This document shows positions 1 to 9,175 of a stretch of DNA of 45,496 nucleotides, one piece after another. Source of the DNA: Akkermansia muciniphila. GTDB lineage: Bacteria > Verrucomicrobiota > Verrucomicrobiia > Verrucomicrobiales > Akkermansiaceae. Location: NCBI GenBank assembly GCA_945873305.1, contig CAMCCX010000015.1, positions 1 to 45,496 of the forward strand, written 5' to 3'. The stretch's first letter is position 1. The number at the start of each line of letters is the position of its first letter. The notes under the pieces were generated by a model. It was not told the origin of the DNA. It was given only the letters and a program-made list of their open reading frames with translations, and did no database searches. A program made the translations under genes and the position numbers.

Positions 1-1
1 C

Positions 2-85
2 ACCCCGGAACAAGCCGCCGCGCTCACCCCCGCCCGCATCGCCGCCGAGCGCCGGGCCAAGGCAGAAACCGAAGAAGTCGCCTGA
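2..85 (+). CDS. C-terminal fragment of an unidentified protein
   Basis: The window opens inside a reading frame that ends with TGA at 83-85. The visible 27 residues are alanine- and glutamate-rich (begins TPEQAAALTP, ends AETEEVA), as in a charged, probably helical or disordered tail. Nothing here identifies the family. The other two plus frames either run on past this point or give arginine/proline-rich translations typical of shadow frames in this GC-rich DNA, so this frame is preferred, but only weakly. Confidence 0.4.
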   Translation, partial: TPEQAAALTPARIAAERRAKAETEEVA

Positions 86-380
86 CCGCCCGCGCTCCGA
101 CCGCCCAAGGCGGACCAACAATGTGAGGGGATGGTTTTAGGACGCTTACTATCAACGTGCCGGAAGGCACAAATCAACGGACTTTTGGCCGCATCAAGGT
201 GTCCGACCCACCCGCGCAGCCGTGATCAAACGGATCAATCGAAAACGACATCCCGCTCTTCATTCCAAGCGCAACCCCCTGATGATACCGGTTTCCAAAG
301 CCACATGCCCCTAATCCATTTCTCATGAAATCGGATCCCAAATCTCCTGCCCCACAAGGCTTCGCACCAGCCGCGCTCCA
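86..380. other. Intergenic stretch with one small hairpin
   Basis: About 295 bases separate the upstream fragment from the 3' end of the convergent methyltransferase gene. A short perfect hairpin, CCGCC-CAA-GGCGG, lies at 101-113 just after the upstream stop; it has no T-run, so it is at best a weak terminator. A 65-codon open frame at 131-328 has serine/arginine-rich shadow-like composition and is not called. I see nothing else. Confidence 0.5.
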
Positions 381-1565
381 TCATCCGTTCTTCACCAGCG
401 CGGCTGCATAGAAACCGTCGTAACCGGTGGCCGCGGGCGAAACGGGGCGTTCTTCGAGCAAAGTGAAGTCGCCTTTGGCCAATAGCTTGTCGATGGCCGC
501 GCGGTTTTCCGACGGCAGAATCGAGCAGGTGGCGTAAACAAGCCGGCCGCCGGGCTTGAGCATGACGGTGTATTTGTCCAACAACTCGGCCTGAATGCCG
601 CGGAGCCGGTCGATGGCGGCGGGCTTGAGCCGCCATTTGAGATCGGGCTGGCGTTTCAAAGTGCCGAGCCCGGAGCACGGCGCGTCGATGAGCAAGCGGT
701 CGGCGACTTCGGCGAAATCGGTGGTGGTGGCGGCGGTGATTTCCTTGGATTTCACGCACTTGTTGGCGTTGGCGCGTTTGGCGCGGCGTTCGAGTTCGAC
801 GAGTTTTTTCGAATCGATGTCCATGCCGAAAACTCGGCCGTCCCCTTTCATCAGGGCGGCGAGGTGGAGCGATTTGCCGCCGGCACCCGAGCAGGCGTCG
901 ATGACGCGCTCGCCGGGTTGGGGATCGACGAGCGGGGCGATCATCTGCGAACCGGCGTCCTGGATTTCCACGCGGCCGTCGAGGCGGAGGGTTTTGGGCA
1001 GGGATTTGCCGGGAGCGAGGACGAGGGCGTCGGGCAGGCCGGGGACTTCGGTGGCAACGATGTTGAAAGAGGCGAGCCAGGCGATGACTTCCGGGCGGGT
1101 GGCGCGGAGGGTGTTGACGCGGAGAAAAACGGAGGCGCGCTGGTTGAGGGCGGCGAGTTCGGCGTCCCACGCGTCGCCGAGTTCGGCGGAACCGAGGGCG
1201 TCGAGCCAGTCGGGAATGGACTCGCGGACGGCGCGGGGTTGCGAAGAAAGCTCGGCTTCGCGGGCTTTCATTTCCTCGGCGGATTTACCGTTGTAGGCCC
1301 ACCACTCCGGGATTTCGTAGCCCATCCGGACCCACTGGGCCGCGCAGAGGGCGGTGGTTTCCTCGCTATCGACGAGGAAACCCAGCGCGCGCCGCCAGCG
1401 GGCGACTTCGAACACCGTCTCGGCGATGAAACTGCGGTCGCGCTTGCCCCATTTCGGGTTCTCCTCAAAGGCGGCGGCGAGTTCGTGGTCGAGAACCTTG
1501 TGCTCGCGGAAGACGGACTTGGCGATGGTGGAAGCGGCCTCGGCGAGGATGCGGTGCATTTTCAT
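381..1565 (-). CDS. RsmB/NOP-family rRNA cytosine-C5 methyltransferase
   Basis: This 394-residue protein should transfer a methyl group from S-adenosylmethionine to C5 of a cytosine in rRNA, probably 16S. The N-terminal ~140 residues look like the all-helical NusB/RsmB-like RNA-binding domain. The Rossmann methyltransferase domain carries the SAM loop DACSGAGGKS and the acidic strand end GMDIDSKK. Both cysteines of the m5C mechanism are visible: DAPCSGLGTLKR, where Cys follows Pro, and the catalytic YATCSILPSEN near the C-terminus. Length fits RsmB-like proteins (about 400-450). The start MKMHRIL is the only reasonable one. It is divergent from the RlmI-like gene, 90 bases away, so two rRNA-modification genes share one upstream region. 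The exact target base cannot be read from the sequence. Confidence 0.88.
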   Translation of the reverse strand: MKMHRILAEAASTIAKSVFREHKVLDHELAAAFEENPKWGKRDRSFIAETVFEVARWRRALGFLVDSEETTALCAAQWVRMGYEIPEWWAYNGKSAEEMKAREAELSSQPRAVRESIPDWLDALGSAELGDAWDAELAALNQRASVFLRVNTLRATRPEVIAWLASFNIVATEVPGLPDALVLAPGKSLPKTLRLDGRVEIQDAGSQMIAPLVDPQPGERVIDACSGAGGKSLHLAALMKGDGRVFGMDIDSKKLVELERRAKRANANKCVKSKEITAATTTDFAEVADRLLIDAPCSGLGTLKRQPDLKWRLKPAAIDRLRGIQAELLDKYTVMLKPGGRLVYATCSILPSENRAAIDKLLAKGDFTLLEERPVSPAATGYDGFYAAALVKNG

Positions 1566-1655
1566 GAAGGCGGACCGTTCCCTAATCCGGGCTGCGTGGC
1601 AAACGTTGATGCCATTTCATTCGACATTCCCGTTCCGCTGCTTCGTATTTCCGCC

Positions 1656-2810
1656 GTGCCGACTGTCCAACTCAAGTATCAAACGTTCCACCCCTCGATC
1701 TGGCCGAAGATGATCGGCGAGGTTTCCCGCGACGCGACGCCGGGGTCATTTGTCCTCGTGCTGGGGAAAGAAGGCACGCCGTTCGGCTGGGGCCTGTGGA
1801 ACCCGAAATCGCGGATGCCGCTGCGGGTCGTCAGCCACTCGCTGGAGGAACTGGAGGACGAATCGTTCTTTGAAAACGCCATCCGCCGCGCCGCCAACCT
1901 CCGCCGCGGGGTGCTCAAGCTCGACGCGCAGACCGACAGCTACCGCGCGATCCACGGCGACGCCGATTTCATGCCGGGCATCGTGGCGGACAAGTTCGCC
2001 GACGTGCTGTCGGTGGAAATCACCAATCTCGCGGCGTGGCAGCGCCTGCCGAAATGGCTGCCGCTGCTCCACGAATGCTTCGACACCAAACGCGTGGTGG
2101 TGGGCGTGGACACGGATTTGGCGCGGATCGAAGGCATCCCGCGCTTCGGCGGCGTGGAGTCGGACAAGGTGCGGTCGGTGAAAATCCGCGAGCATGGCGT
2201 GCGCTACGAGGTGGATTTCTCGGAAGGCCACAAAACCGGATTTTTCTGCGACCAACGCGACAGCCGCAAGAAATTCGGCGCGCTGGCGGAGGGCCGGACG
2301 GTGCTCGATCTCTGCTGCTACACCGGCGGCTTCGGGATTTCCGCCGCTCTCGCCGGAGCCGAGGACGTCACCGGCGTGGATCTCGACGAGACGGCCATCG
2401 CGATGGCCAAGCGCAACGCGAACTTGAACAACGCGCGGGTGAAATTCACCCACGCCGACGCCTTCACCTGGGCGCGGACGATGATTGAAAACGGCCGCAC
2501 CTGGGATCTGGTCATCGCCGACCCGCCGAAATTCATCCACGGCCGCGAGGACGACATCGGCACCGCGAAATACGCCGATTTGAACAAACTCGCGCTGCAA
2601 CTCGTTGCGCCGGAAGGACTTTACGTGACGTGTTCGTGTTCGGGCATGCTCGGTGCGGGCGAGTTCGAGCAAATCGTGATTACTTCCGCCCACCGCCGGA
2701 ACAAGCGGCTGCAGACTTTCGACCGCACGGGAGCCGGACCGGACCATCCGACGCTCTCGAACTACCCGGAATCGCGTTACCTCAAGGTGCTCTGGTCGCG
2801 GGTGATTTAG
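1656..2810 (+). CDS. RlmI-like class I SAM-dependent rRNA methyltransferase
   Basis: A 384-residue protein with the layout of RlmI-type 23S rRNA m5C methyltransferases. An N-terminal PUA-like RNA-binding segment (about residues 5-60, with GWGLWNPKSRMPLRV) is followed by an EEHEE-type linker and a Rossmann domain. SAM motifs are visible: the motif I region DLCCYTGGFGISAALAGA, GVDLDETAI, and the active-site IADPPKF; a cysteine pair sits in YVTCSCSGML. I start at GTG 1656 because this gives a complete PUA segment; ATG 1710 would cut it. The frame stays open far upstream, but that part is antisense to the RsmB gene and has shadow composition. The 3' end overlaps the stop of the convergent helicase gene (TAG and TAA share bases at 2807-2810). 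Confidence 0.85.
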   Translation: MPTVQLKYQTFHPSIWPKMIGEVSRDATPGSFVLVLGKEGTPFGWGLWNPKSRMPLRVVSHSLEELEDESFFENAIRRAANLRRGVLKLDAQTDSYRAIHGDADFMPGIVADKFADVLSVEITNLAAWQRLPKWLPLLHECFDTKRVVVGVDTDLARIEGIPRFGGVESDKVRSVKIREHGVRYEVDFSEGHKTGFFCDQRDSRKKFGALAEGRTVLDLCCYTGGFGISAALAGAEDVTGVDLDETAIAMAKRNANLNNARVKFTHADAFTWARTMIENGRTWDLVIADPPKFIHGREDDIGTAKYADLNKLALQLVAPEGLYVTCSCSGMLGAGEFEQIVITSAHRRNKRLQTFDRTGAGPDHPTLSNYPESRYLKVLWSRVI

Positions 2811-5800
2811 AGCATCGACTCCAGCTCTTCCATGCTCCAACCGGCCGCGTCGCCGATGCCGTCCTCGTCGATGGCCGACGCCAGTTCGCGCTTTTTCGCC
2901 TGCAGGCGGACCACCTTTTCCTCGACCGTTCCGCGGGTGAGCAGCCGGTAAACCGTCACCGGCCGCGTCTGCCCGATCCGGTGCGCACGGTCGGTCGCCT
3001 GGGCTTCCGCCGCCGGATTCCACCACGGATCGAAATGCACCACCGTGTCTGCGGCGGTGAGATTGAGCCCGTAGCCGCCGGCCTTGAGACTGATCAGGAA
3101 AACGGGCGGACCATCCGGTTGCTGGAACTTATCCACAAGTTGTTGGCGGTTGCGGGACTGTCCATCCAGTCGCAAACTATCCCAGCCGCGCTCGGAAATA
3201 CATTTCTCGATTTCCTTTAACTGTGTCTGGAACTGGCTGAAAATAAGCATTCGGTGATTTCCATTCACCGCTTCCTCGATCAACTCCAACAAGCGTTGGA
3301 GCTTGGCCGAGCGTCGCGCCACCAACAGTTGATTGAATCGTTCATTCTTAAGCAACGCGAGATCGCAGCAAGTCTGGCGGAGCCGGAGAAGCGCGGTGAG
3401 CATTTGCATCCGCGCCGCGCCCTTGTTGCCGGAATCGGCGATGGCGTCCACCCGCTTGCGGCCTTCGATGAGCAGCTCTTTATAGACCGCTTGCTGGTCG
3501 GGGCTGAGATCGCAGAACTCATCGATGAACAACTTCGACGGCAATTCCGGAGCAACCTGTTCCTTCGTCCGGCGGAGCAGGAACGGCGAAATCTTCAACC
3601 GCAGGCGCTCGATCACCGCCCCGGCGGATTCGCCAGTTGCGAGCGGTTGTTCGTAGCGATCCCGAAAATCCTCGCGGCCACCGAGCCACCCCGGCTGAAT
3701 GAAGCGGAAAATCGACCAGAGATCCTTCACCCCGTTCTCGATCGGCGTGCCGGTCAGCGCGACGCGGCAAGTGGCGTGCAATTTCCCCAGCGCCTTCGCG
3801 TGATCGGTGTCCGGATTCCGCATCAAGCTCGCCTCATCCACGACGACGGCACGATATTCGCGCTTCAAGTGATAGGCCAAATCCCGAGCCAGCGTGCCGT
3901 AGCTAGTGAGAATCACATCGCCGGACTGAACCTTCTCTCGCTCCGCGTCCCGGCTCGCCCCATGGAGAATCCGTACCTGCCGGGCCGGGGCAAACCGGGC
4001 GAATTCCGCCCGCCAGTTTCCGAGGAGCGACGCCGTGGCAACCACCATCACCACTCCGGAATCCGCGCCCGGCTGCCCCAACACCCGTTCTATTAAAGCG
4101 ATTGTTTGAACCGTCTTACCAAGTCCCATATCGTCGGCGAGGAGGGCTCCGCCGAAGCGCTGGACCCGGTCGAACATCCAGCCCGCGCCGAGAGATTGAT
4201 ACGGGCGCAGTTCCGCCTGCAAAGTGGCCGGTGAATCGAATGTGAATGAAATCGGCTGATTACTTGAAGTCTGTGACTTGTCGATTTTATTCCGGATTTC
4301 TCGGATGAGCTCACCGGCACGCGCCGAAGCCATGAAATGGCCGTTTTCCTGGCGCAAATCGAGGTCGGAAAAGAGCGGATCGATGACGCTGGCGATGTCG
4401 TCCGAGATCACCAAACGCCGCCCGCCAGCGGACGCGCCGGAGCCCTTCCCCGCCCTCAAAAGCCTCCGCACTTCAGCCGCCGGGATCGACACTCCATCGC
4501 TCGTTTGAAATGAAAGATCAAAACTCAACCAGTCCTCGCCCGAGCCGATGATGTCGATTTTCGGCGAGACCACGGCGACCTGTTTCTGCACGTGGCCGAA
4601 ACGCTCGCCCTCGGTGACCGTCCATTCCTTGTGCAGAATTGGCAGCGATTGGGTCAGGAAATCGAGGATGGCGGACTCCCCTTTCATGACCCAGCGGCCG
4701 CTTGAAAAGTTCTCCACCTCGAAGCCCGCCCGCGAGAGCTGGGCAGCGGCCTTTTCCTCCTTCGCCAAATCCCGGACCTCGCAGTGAGCGCCGACCAAAC
4801 GTGGCAGCCCGTCCACCTTCCCCAGCCCCGGCGGAACCGGCGGCGCGGAGCCGTAGCGGACGCTGAGCTGGGCCTCCAAATGCTGGAGCGAACCTTCCAG
4901 CGAGAGCTCGAAAGCCGCCGTTGCCTGAACGAAATGAAGCGATTCCAGCCAGCAATCCGCCGGGAAATGCAGCCATTCCTGCCAGGAATCCAAATGGTTG
5001 AAAAACCGGAGAGTCGGGATTTGCACGGATTTTCCTTGGGCCAGCTCGCCCAAAGCTGCGGCCAGATCCGCCGGGATTTTCCCCTCGCCCACCCGCACGA
5101 CCGAGTCTTCGCCGATCTGCCAAAACGAGCCGCCGATTTCGATCCACGGGCCGGATTCGGGATCGGGAACAAGCAGAACCGAGTCCTGCCGGTGCTCCGC
5201 TGCGCTGAGTTGGAGCCGTTCGCCGGAGCGGATTTGGATCAGCAAACGATCCTTTCCCGCCGCCAAACGCGGATGCTCGGCGATCGATTCGAGAAACGCC
5301 GGGACGCGCGGACCGTCGAGACTGAGGCTGAGGATTTCCTTTTTGGCCACGCCTTCCTTGGCGAGCCACGCGTTCAAGCGGTCGTCGGCGGGCGAAATTT
5401 CACTGCCGGACGCGACGGCCAGGGTGGCGGCGAATTTCCCGCGTTGCAAGGCGTCGCGCCAGTTGAGCGGCAGCAGGACCTGCCACGGAACCGCCATAAC
5501 CGACTGAGGAGCAGTTTTTTGAACGACCGGTTTGGGCGCGCCCTTGCCAAGCGACGCCAGCCCGGTGGCGACGGCGTGGCAGCACACCGAGCCGCTGCGC
5601 TGGTTGTCCGCACACGGGCAGCGGGTGTCCAAATCAGTGGGAGATTTCACCGTGACGCTGACTTTCATCAGCCGTTTTCCGACCTTCACAGTGCCTTGCC
5701 AGCCGGTCGCGCCGGTCTTGACGTCGGCCACCATGCCGCTGTCGAAAAGGGATTTTCCCTCCTTAAATGCCTGCCACGAGGCTGCCGCCCTCAAAGTTGC

Positions 5801-5818
5801 TTCCGTCCAACCGCTCAT
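2807..5818 (-). CDS. SWIM zinc-finger SNF2/DEAD-box helicase
   Basis: A 1003-residue double-stranded-DNA translocase of the bacterial SWI2/SNF2 (RapA/HepA-like) group. Near the N-terminus a SWIM finger is visible as CPC...CCHA (CxC...CxH), a nucleic-acid or protein-binding zinc element. A long middle region of ~450 residues is unassigned. The C-terminal half has the full ATPase set: motif I DDMGLGKT, motif II DEAS, motif III ALTGTPIEN, then FSQFQTQLKEIE, GGYGLNLTAADTVVHFDPWWNP and DRAHRIGQTRPV (motifs IV-VI). I chose the ATG at 5818 because MSGWTEATL immediately precedes the conserved N-terminal region; an in-frame ATG at 5923 would add 35 residues of less typical sequence. Likely role is remodelling of DNA-protein complexes in transcription or repair; no neighbour narrows this down. 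Confidence 0.9.
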   Translation of the reverse strand: MSGWTEATLRAAASWQAFKEGKSLFDSGMVADVKTGATGWQGTVKVGKRLMKVSVTVKSPTDLDTRCPCADNQRSGSVCCHAVATGLASLGKGAPKPVVQKTAPQSVMAVPWQVLLPLNWRDALQRGKFAATLAVASGSEISPADDRLNAWLAKEGVAKKEILSLSLDGPRVPAFLESIAEHPRLAAGKDRLLIQIRSGERLQLSAAEHRQDSVLLVPDPESGPWIEIGGSFWQIGEDSVVRVGEGKIPADLAAALGELAQGKSVQIPTLRFFNHLDSWQEWLHFPADCWLESLHFVQATAAFELSLEGSLQHLEAQLSVRYGSAPPVPPGLGKVDGLPRLVGAHCEVRDLAKEEKAAAQLSRAGFEVENFSSGRWVMKGESAILDFLTQSLPILHKEWTVTEGERFGHVQKQVAVVSPKIDIIGSGEDWLSFDLSFQTSDGVSIPAAEVRRLLRAGKGSGASAGGRRLVISDDIASVIDPLFSDLDLRQENGHFMASARAGELIREIRNKIDKSQTSSNQPISFTFDSPATLQAELRPYQSLGAGWMFDRVQRFGGALLADDMGLGKTVQTIALIERVLGQPGADSGVVMVVATASLLGNWRAEFARFAPARQVRILHGASRDAEREKVQSGDVILTSYGTLARDLAYHLKREYRAVVVDEASLMRNPDTDHAKALGKLHATCRVALTGTPIENGVKDLWSIFRFIQPGWLGGREDFRDRYEQPLATGESAGAVIERLRLKISPFLLRRTKEQVAPELPSKLFIDEFCDLSPDQQAVYKELLIEGRKRVDAIADSGNKGAARMQMLTALLRLRQTCCDLALLKNERFNQLLVARRSAKLQRLLELIEEAVNGNHRMLIFSQFQTQLKEIEKCISERGWDSLRLDGQSRNRQQLVDKFQQPDGPPVFLISLKAGGYGLNLTAADTVVHFDPWWNPAAEAQATDRAHRIGQTRPVTVYRLLTRGTVEEKVVRLQAKKRELASAIDEDGIGDAAGWSMEELESML

Positions 5819-5935
5819 TGTCGCGGCAGTGTTCCCTGCAAGTGACCGACGCGCAACCACATCGGCAAGATATGCGTAACTCTTCTGGGGCGGTGCGTAG
5901 CGGATCGCCGACAGCGCCTCCATCGTCCAGCCACC

Positions 5936-7015
5936 ATGGACATGCGCCCGACCCCGGCCACTGCCGATCCCTTTGCGAATAAGCCCTTCCTCGTCTTCTG
6001 GGAGCTGACCCGCGCCTGCGCGCTGGCCTGCAGCCACTGCCGCGCGGAAGCCCAGCACCGGCGCGATCCCGATGAATTGTCGCCGCAAGAAGCGCTTCGT
6101 CTTGTCGATCAACTCGCCGAGCTGGCCCCGCCGATGCTCATCCTCACCGGCGGCGACCCGATGATGCGTCCCGACGTGCTCGAAATCGCCGCCCGCGCAT
6201 CGGCCGCGGGAATCCGCGTTGGGCTCAGCCCGTCCGCCACCGCGCGTTTGGTGAATTACGATTTCCACAAAATCCGCGCCGCCGGGATTGAACGCATGTC
6301 GCTGAGCCTCGACGGAGCCACCCGCGAGACCCACGACAGTTTCCGCGGCGTGACCGGCACTTTCGACCGCACCGTGAAAGCCATCGAACTCGCGAGAGAG
6401 GCCGGCATTTCACTCCAGATCAACACCACCCTCACCCGCTCGAATCTTCACGAATTCCACGCCTTCCGCGATTTGATGTTCGAATGGAAACCGGAAATGT
6501 GGAGCGTGTTCATCCTCGTGCCGACCGGCCGCGCCGGCGCCGACGACGTGCCCGACCCCGCCGAGCTTGAATCGGTCTTCGAGGAAATGGCCGACCTCGT
6601 CGGCAGCGCGCCCTTCGCCATCAAAACCACGGAAGGCCACCACTTCCGCCGCGTTCTCGCCCAGCGCGGCAAGGGCGGCGCGACCGGCCGCCAAGGCATG
6701 CGCGCGCCGCTCGGCATCCGCGACGGACGCGGCGTGATGTTCATTTCCCACACCGGCGAGGTCAGCCCTAGCGGTTTCCTGCCGATGATCTGTGGCAACG
6801 TCCGCGACACCACTCCCGCCGCGATTTATCGCGAACACCCGTTGTTCATCTCCCTCCGCGATTCCGACGCCCTCGGCGGCAAATGCGGCGAGTGCGAGTT
6901 CCGCACCATCTGCGGCGGCTCCCGCTCCCGCGCCTACGGTCTCACCGGTGACCCCTTCGCCGCGGATCCCGCCTGCGTCTACCAGCCACGCCAATCTCTC
7001 GTTCTCAGCAAATAA
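5936..7015 (+). CDS. Radical SAM/SPASM protein, heme-b-synthase (AhbD)/TIGR04053-like
   Basis: A 359-residue radical SAM enzyme. The cluster-binding CxxxCxxC is CALACSHC (after FWELTRA), the SAM-contact GGDP is in ILTGGDPMMR, and a C-terminal SPASM-type cysteine set is visible in CGECEFRTIC and PAC. The spacing, HCRAEA after the cluster motif and the LVPTGRA segment resemble the AhbD/NirJ branch that works on iron-porphyrin precursors, and also the uncharacterised TIGR04053 family. It lies 12 bases before a second radical SAM gene of the AhbC/NirJ type, so the two are probably cotranscribed and act in one pathway. Substrate is inferred: decarboxylation or side-chain modification of a tetrapyrrole, or peptide/cofactor maturation, are all possible. 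Start ATG gives MDMRPT. Confidence 0.75.
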   Translation: MDMRPTPATADPFANKPFLVFWELTRACALACSHCRAEAQHRRDPDELSPQEALRLVDQLAELAPPMLILTGGDPMMRPDVLEIAARASAAGIRVGLSPSATARLVNYDFHKIRAAGIERMSLSLDGATRETHDSFRGVTGTFDRTVKAIELAREAGISLQINTTLTRSNLHEFHAFRDLMFEWKPEMWSVFILVPTGRAGADDVPDPAELESVFEEMADLVGSAPFAIKTTEGHHFRRVLAQRGKGGATGRQGMRAPLGIRDGRGVMFISHTGEVSPSGFLPMICGNVRDTTPAAIYREHPLFISLRDSDALGGKCGECEFRTICGGSRSRAYGLTGDPFAADPACVYQPRQSLVLSK

Positions 7016-7027
7016 CCAAATTCAACC

Positions 7028-8245
7028 ATGATCAATCTCACCCGCCTCTGGACCGGTCACGAACAACCCGCCGACGGACTCCGCTATGGCCACGGACAGG
7101 CCGCCGAAGCCAGCGCCCGCGGACGCCGCCCCATCGTCGTCTGGAACATCACCCGCACCTGCAACCTGCGCTGCGTCCATTGTTATTCCGACTCCATGGC
7201 CGCCCGCTATCCGGGAGAACTCGACTGGGAACAAATGCAGACGGTCGTCAAGGATCTCGCCGCCTATCAAATCCCCTCGCTGCTCCTCTCCGGCGGCGAA
7301 CCGATGATCCACCCGCACTTTTTCGACCTCGTCGATCTCGCCACGGAAGCCGGATTGAAACTCACTATTTCCACCAACGGCACCCTCATCACCCCGGAAA
7401 AAGCCGCGCTGCTCAAGGCGGCCAACGTCGCCTACGTCGGCATCTCGCTCGACGGCATCGGCGAGATCCACGACCAGTTCCGCGGCAAGGAAGGCGCGTT
7501 CAAGGCCGCCGTGGAAGGCTTCAAGGCCTGTCACGACGTCGATCAGAAAACCGGCCTGCGCCTGACGCTCACCCGCCACACCGTCGCCGACATCGAGCGC
7601 ATCCTCGACTTCATCGAGGAGCAGGAAATCCAGCGCGTCTGTTTCTATCACCTCGTGCCGTCCGGCCGTGGCAGCGCGCTGCAAATCCTCCGCCCCGAGG
7701 AGTCCCGCCACGCCATCGACACCCTCATCGCGCGCGTCGAACAATGGCACCGCGACGGCGTCCACCGCGAGCTGCTCACCGTCACCCAGCCCGCCGACGG
7801 CCCCTATCTGCTCCTCCGCATGGAGCGCGAAAACCACCCGAACCTCGAAGCCGCCCGCCAGCTCCTCAGCTGGAACGGCGGCGGCGCCAACAGCTCCGGC
7901 CGCGGCATCGCCAACATCGACACCCAGGGCAACGTCCATCCCGACCAGTTCTGGCAGGAGCTCCACCTCGGCAACGTCAAACAGACGCCGTTTTCCGAAA
8001 TCTGGGAGGGCAAGCACGAGCCTTCCGCCGCCATGCTCGAGGAAATCCGCTCCATCGGCCTGCCCAGCAACGAGCAACGCCAGGCGAAGATCGAAGGCCC
8101 CTGCGGCGACTGCCGCTGGTTCAACCTCTGCGGCGGAGGCTTCCGCACCCGCGCCGCCGCGGTCAACGGCCACATCTGGGGCTCCGATCCCGGCTGTTAC
8201 CTCAGCCAGAGCGAGACCGCCCGGGAGCAGCTGGTTGGTGTTTGA
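7028..8245 (+). CDS. Radical SAM/SPASM protein, AhbC/NirJ-like
   Basis: This 405-residue protein begins MINLTRLWTG and continues RPIVVWNITRTCNLRCVHCYS, closely matching the start of AhbC (12,18-didecarboxysiroheme deacetylase) and NirJ (heme d1) proteins. CxxxCxxC is CNLRCVHC and the SAM GGEP motif is LLLSGGEPMI. The C-terminal SPASM-like cysteines occur in CGDCRWFNLCGGG and PGCY, which should bind an auxiliary [4Fe-4S] cluster. It follows the AhbD-like gene with a 12-base gap. Known family members remove acetate or propionate side chains from siroheme derivatives in the siroheme-dependent heme or heme d1 routes. Whether this bacterium uses that route cannot be decided here: AhbA/AhbB or NirD/L/G/H and siroheme genes are not in the window. 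Confidence 0.75.
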   Translation: MINLTRLWTGHEQPADGLRYGHGQAAEASARGRRPIVVWNITRTCNLRCVHCYSDSMAARYPGELDWEQMQTVVKDLAAYQIPSLLLSGGEPMIHPHFFDLVDLATEAGLKLTISTNGTLITPEKAALLKAANVAYVGISLDGIGEIHDQFRGKEGAFKAAVEGFKACHDVDQKTGLRLTLTRHTVADIERILDFIEEQEIQRVCFYHLVPSGRGSALQILRPEESRHAIDTLIARVEQWHRDGVHRELLTVTQPADGPYLLLRMERENHPNLEAARQLLSWNGGGANSSGRGIANIDTQGNVHPDQFWQELHLGNVKQTPFSEIWEGKHEPSAAMLEEIRSIGLPSNEQRQAKIEGPCGDCRWFNLCGGGFRTRAAAVNGHIWGSDPGCYLSQSETAREQLVGV

Positions 8246-8270
8246 TCCACTGAAGCGGTTAGGAAATCGC

Positions 8271-9158
8271 TCAGCGGATTTCCACTTCGTTACCGACGCC
8301 GGTGAGCAGGCTGACTTCCTCCATGTCGTGGGCGTGGAGGATGACGCCGTGGGGCAGCGCGTCGGAGGCCTCGGTTGCTCCGCGGATCTGGAGCGAGGGT
8401 TTGGCGATTTGGATGACCTTGTCGGCGGCGCGGTAATCTTTGGATTGCGGCGCGACCGGATGACCGCCCAATTCCGCCAGCTTCGAGCTGATGGTGGTTT
8501 TCCCAGGAGCCAGTTTGCCCGGCACATCCAGATGGATGACCGGGTATTCCCGGATGAAACGGGCGCCGTCCCACACTGATAGAGCTTTGCGCTGCGGCTC
8601 GATGAGGAGTCGGAAGTTCAGCGGCATGACGATGAGTTCCTCGCCGGGCTGGATGTTTTTGAGCTCCATCATGCCGTTGAGATGCATGATCGAGTCGAGC
8701 GAGGTGCCGTATTCGGCGGCGATCCCGAGGAACGAGTTCCCGCGTTTGACGATGTGGCTTTTTTTGCCCTCCATGTGGGTGGAGGAGAGGATGTCGTCGA
8801 GGTTCATCTCGCCGACGATCCGCCGGGCGACGGGTGCGGACGAGGAGGTGGGAAAGACGTTGACGATGGCGGTTAGCTTCTCGCGGGCTTCTCCCAACTT
8901 GCCGAGGGCTAGCAGCTCGTGGGCTTTTTGAAACGCCTTCTCACCGGGGTCGATGTCTGGCAGCTCGGCGGAATCGAGCATCTTGGCGAAGTCGGCGTCG
9001 GGCTGGGTGCCGACAACCTCAGTCGGATGGGGAATGATTTTCTCGAAGACCCCGCCGAGTGGCGCGACGGCGACATGATAGGCGAACATGCCGGTGAAGC
9101 CCATGACCGCGAGAACGCACAAGGCGGCGAGTAGTTTGAAAACCGTCCAAAGGCTCAT
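8271..9158 (-). CDS. Membrane-anchored LysM protein with degenerate L,D-transpeptidase domain
   Basis: A 295-residue protein: N-terminal membrane helix at about residues 8-30, a helical segment at 72-120, a LysM peptidoglycan-binding module at about 134-178 (SHIVKRGNSFLGIA...IQPGEELIV), then a YkuD-like fold at 182-295. In active L,D-transpeptidases the last domain has IHG and SHGCIR motifs. Here the matching sites read IRG (about 257-260) and PHGVIL (about 269-274), so the first histidine is Arg and the catalytic cysteine is Val. The only cysteine of the protein is in the membrane helix. It is therefore probably a non-catalytic wall-binding protein. Start ATG 9158 is 17 bases after the stop of the upstream gene, suggesting an operon. 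An active L,D-transpeptidase gene lies 5 kb away. Confidence 0.75.
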   Translation of the reverse strand: MSLWTVFKLLAALCVLAVMGFTGMFAYHVAVAPLGGVFEKIIPHPTEVVGTQPDADFAKMLDSAELPDIDPGEKAFQKAHELLALGKLGEAREKLTAIVNVFPTSSSAPVARRIVGEMNLDDILSSTHMEGKKSHIVKRGNSFLGIAAEYGTSLDSIMHLNGMMELKNIQPGEELIVMPLNFRLLIEPQRKALSVWDGARFIREYPVIHLDVPGKLAPGKTTISSKLAELGGHPVAPQSKDYRAADKVIQIAKPSLQIRGATEASDALPHGVILHAHDMEEVSLLTGVGNEVEIR

Positions 9159-9175
9159 GGGCGAAAACAGAGGGC

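Noticed and set aside
131-328. 65-codon plus-strand frame in the first intergenic region
   Set aside because: Ser/Arg-rich composition, no ribosome site and no recognisable motif.
864-1655. Long upstream in-frame extension of the RlmI-like gene
   Set aside because: It is antisense to the well-supported RsmB gene, and its Gly/Glu-rich translation has no family resemblance; the PUA domain starts at 1656.
1746-3026. 426-codon minus-strand open frame
   Set aside because: It overlaps two convincing genes on opposite strands and resembles no protein family.
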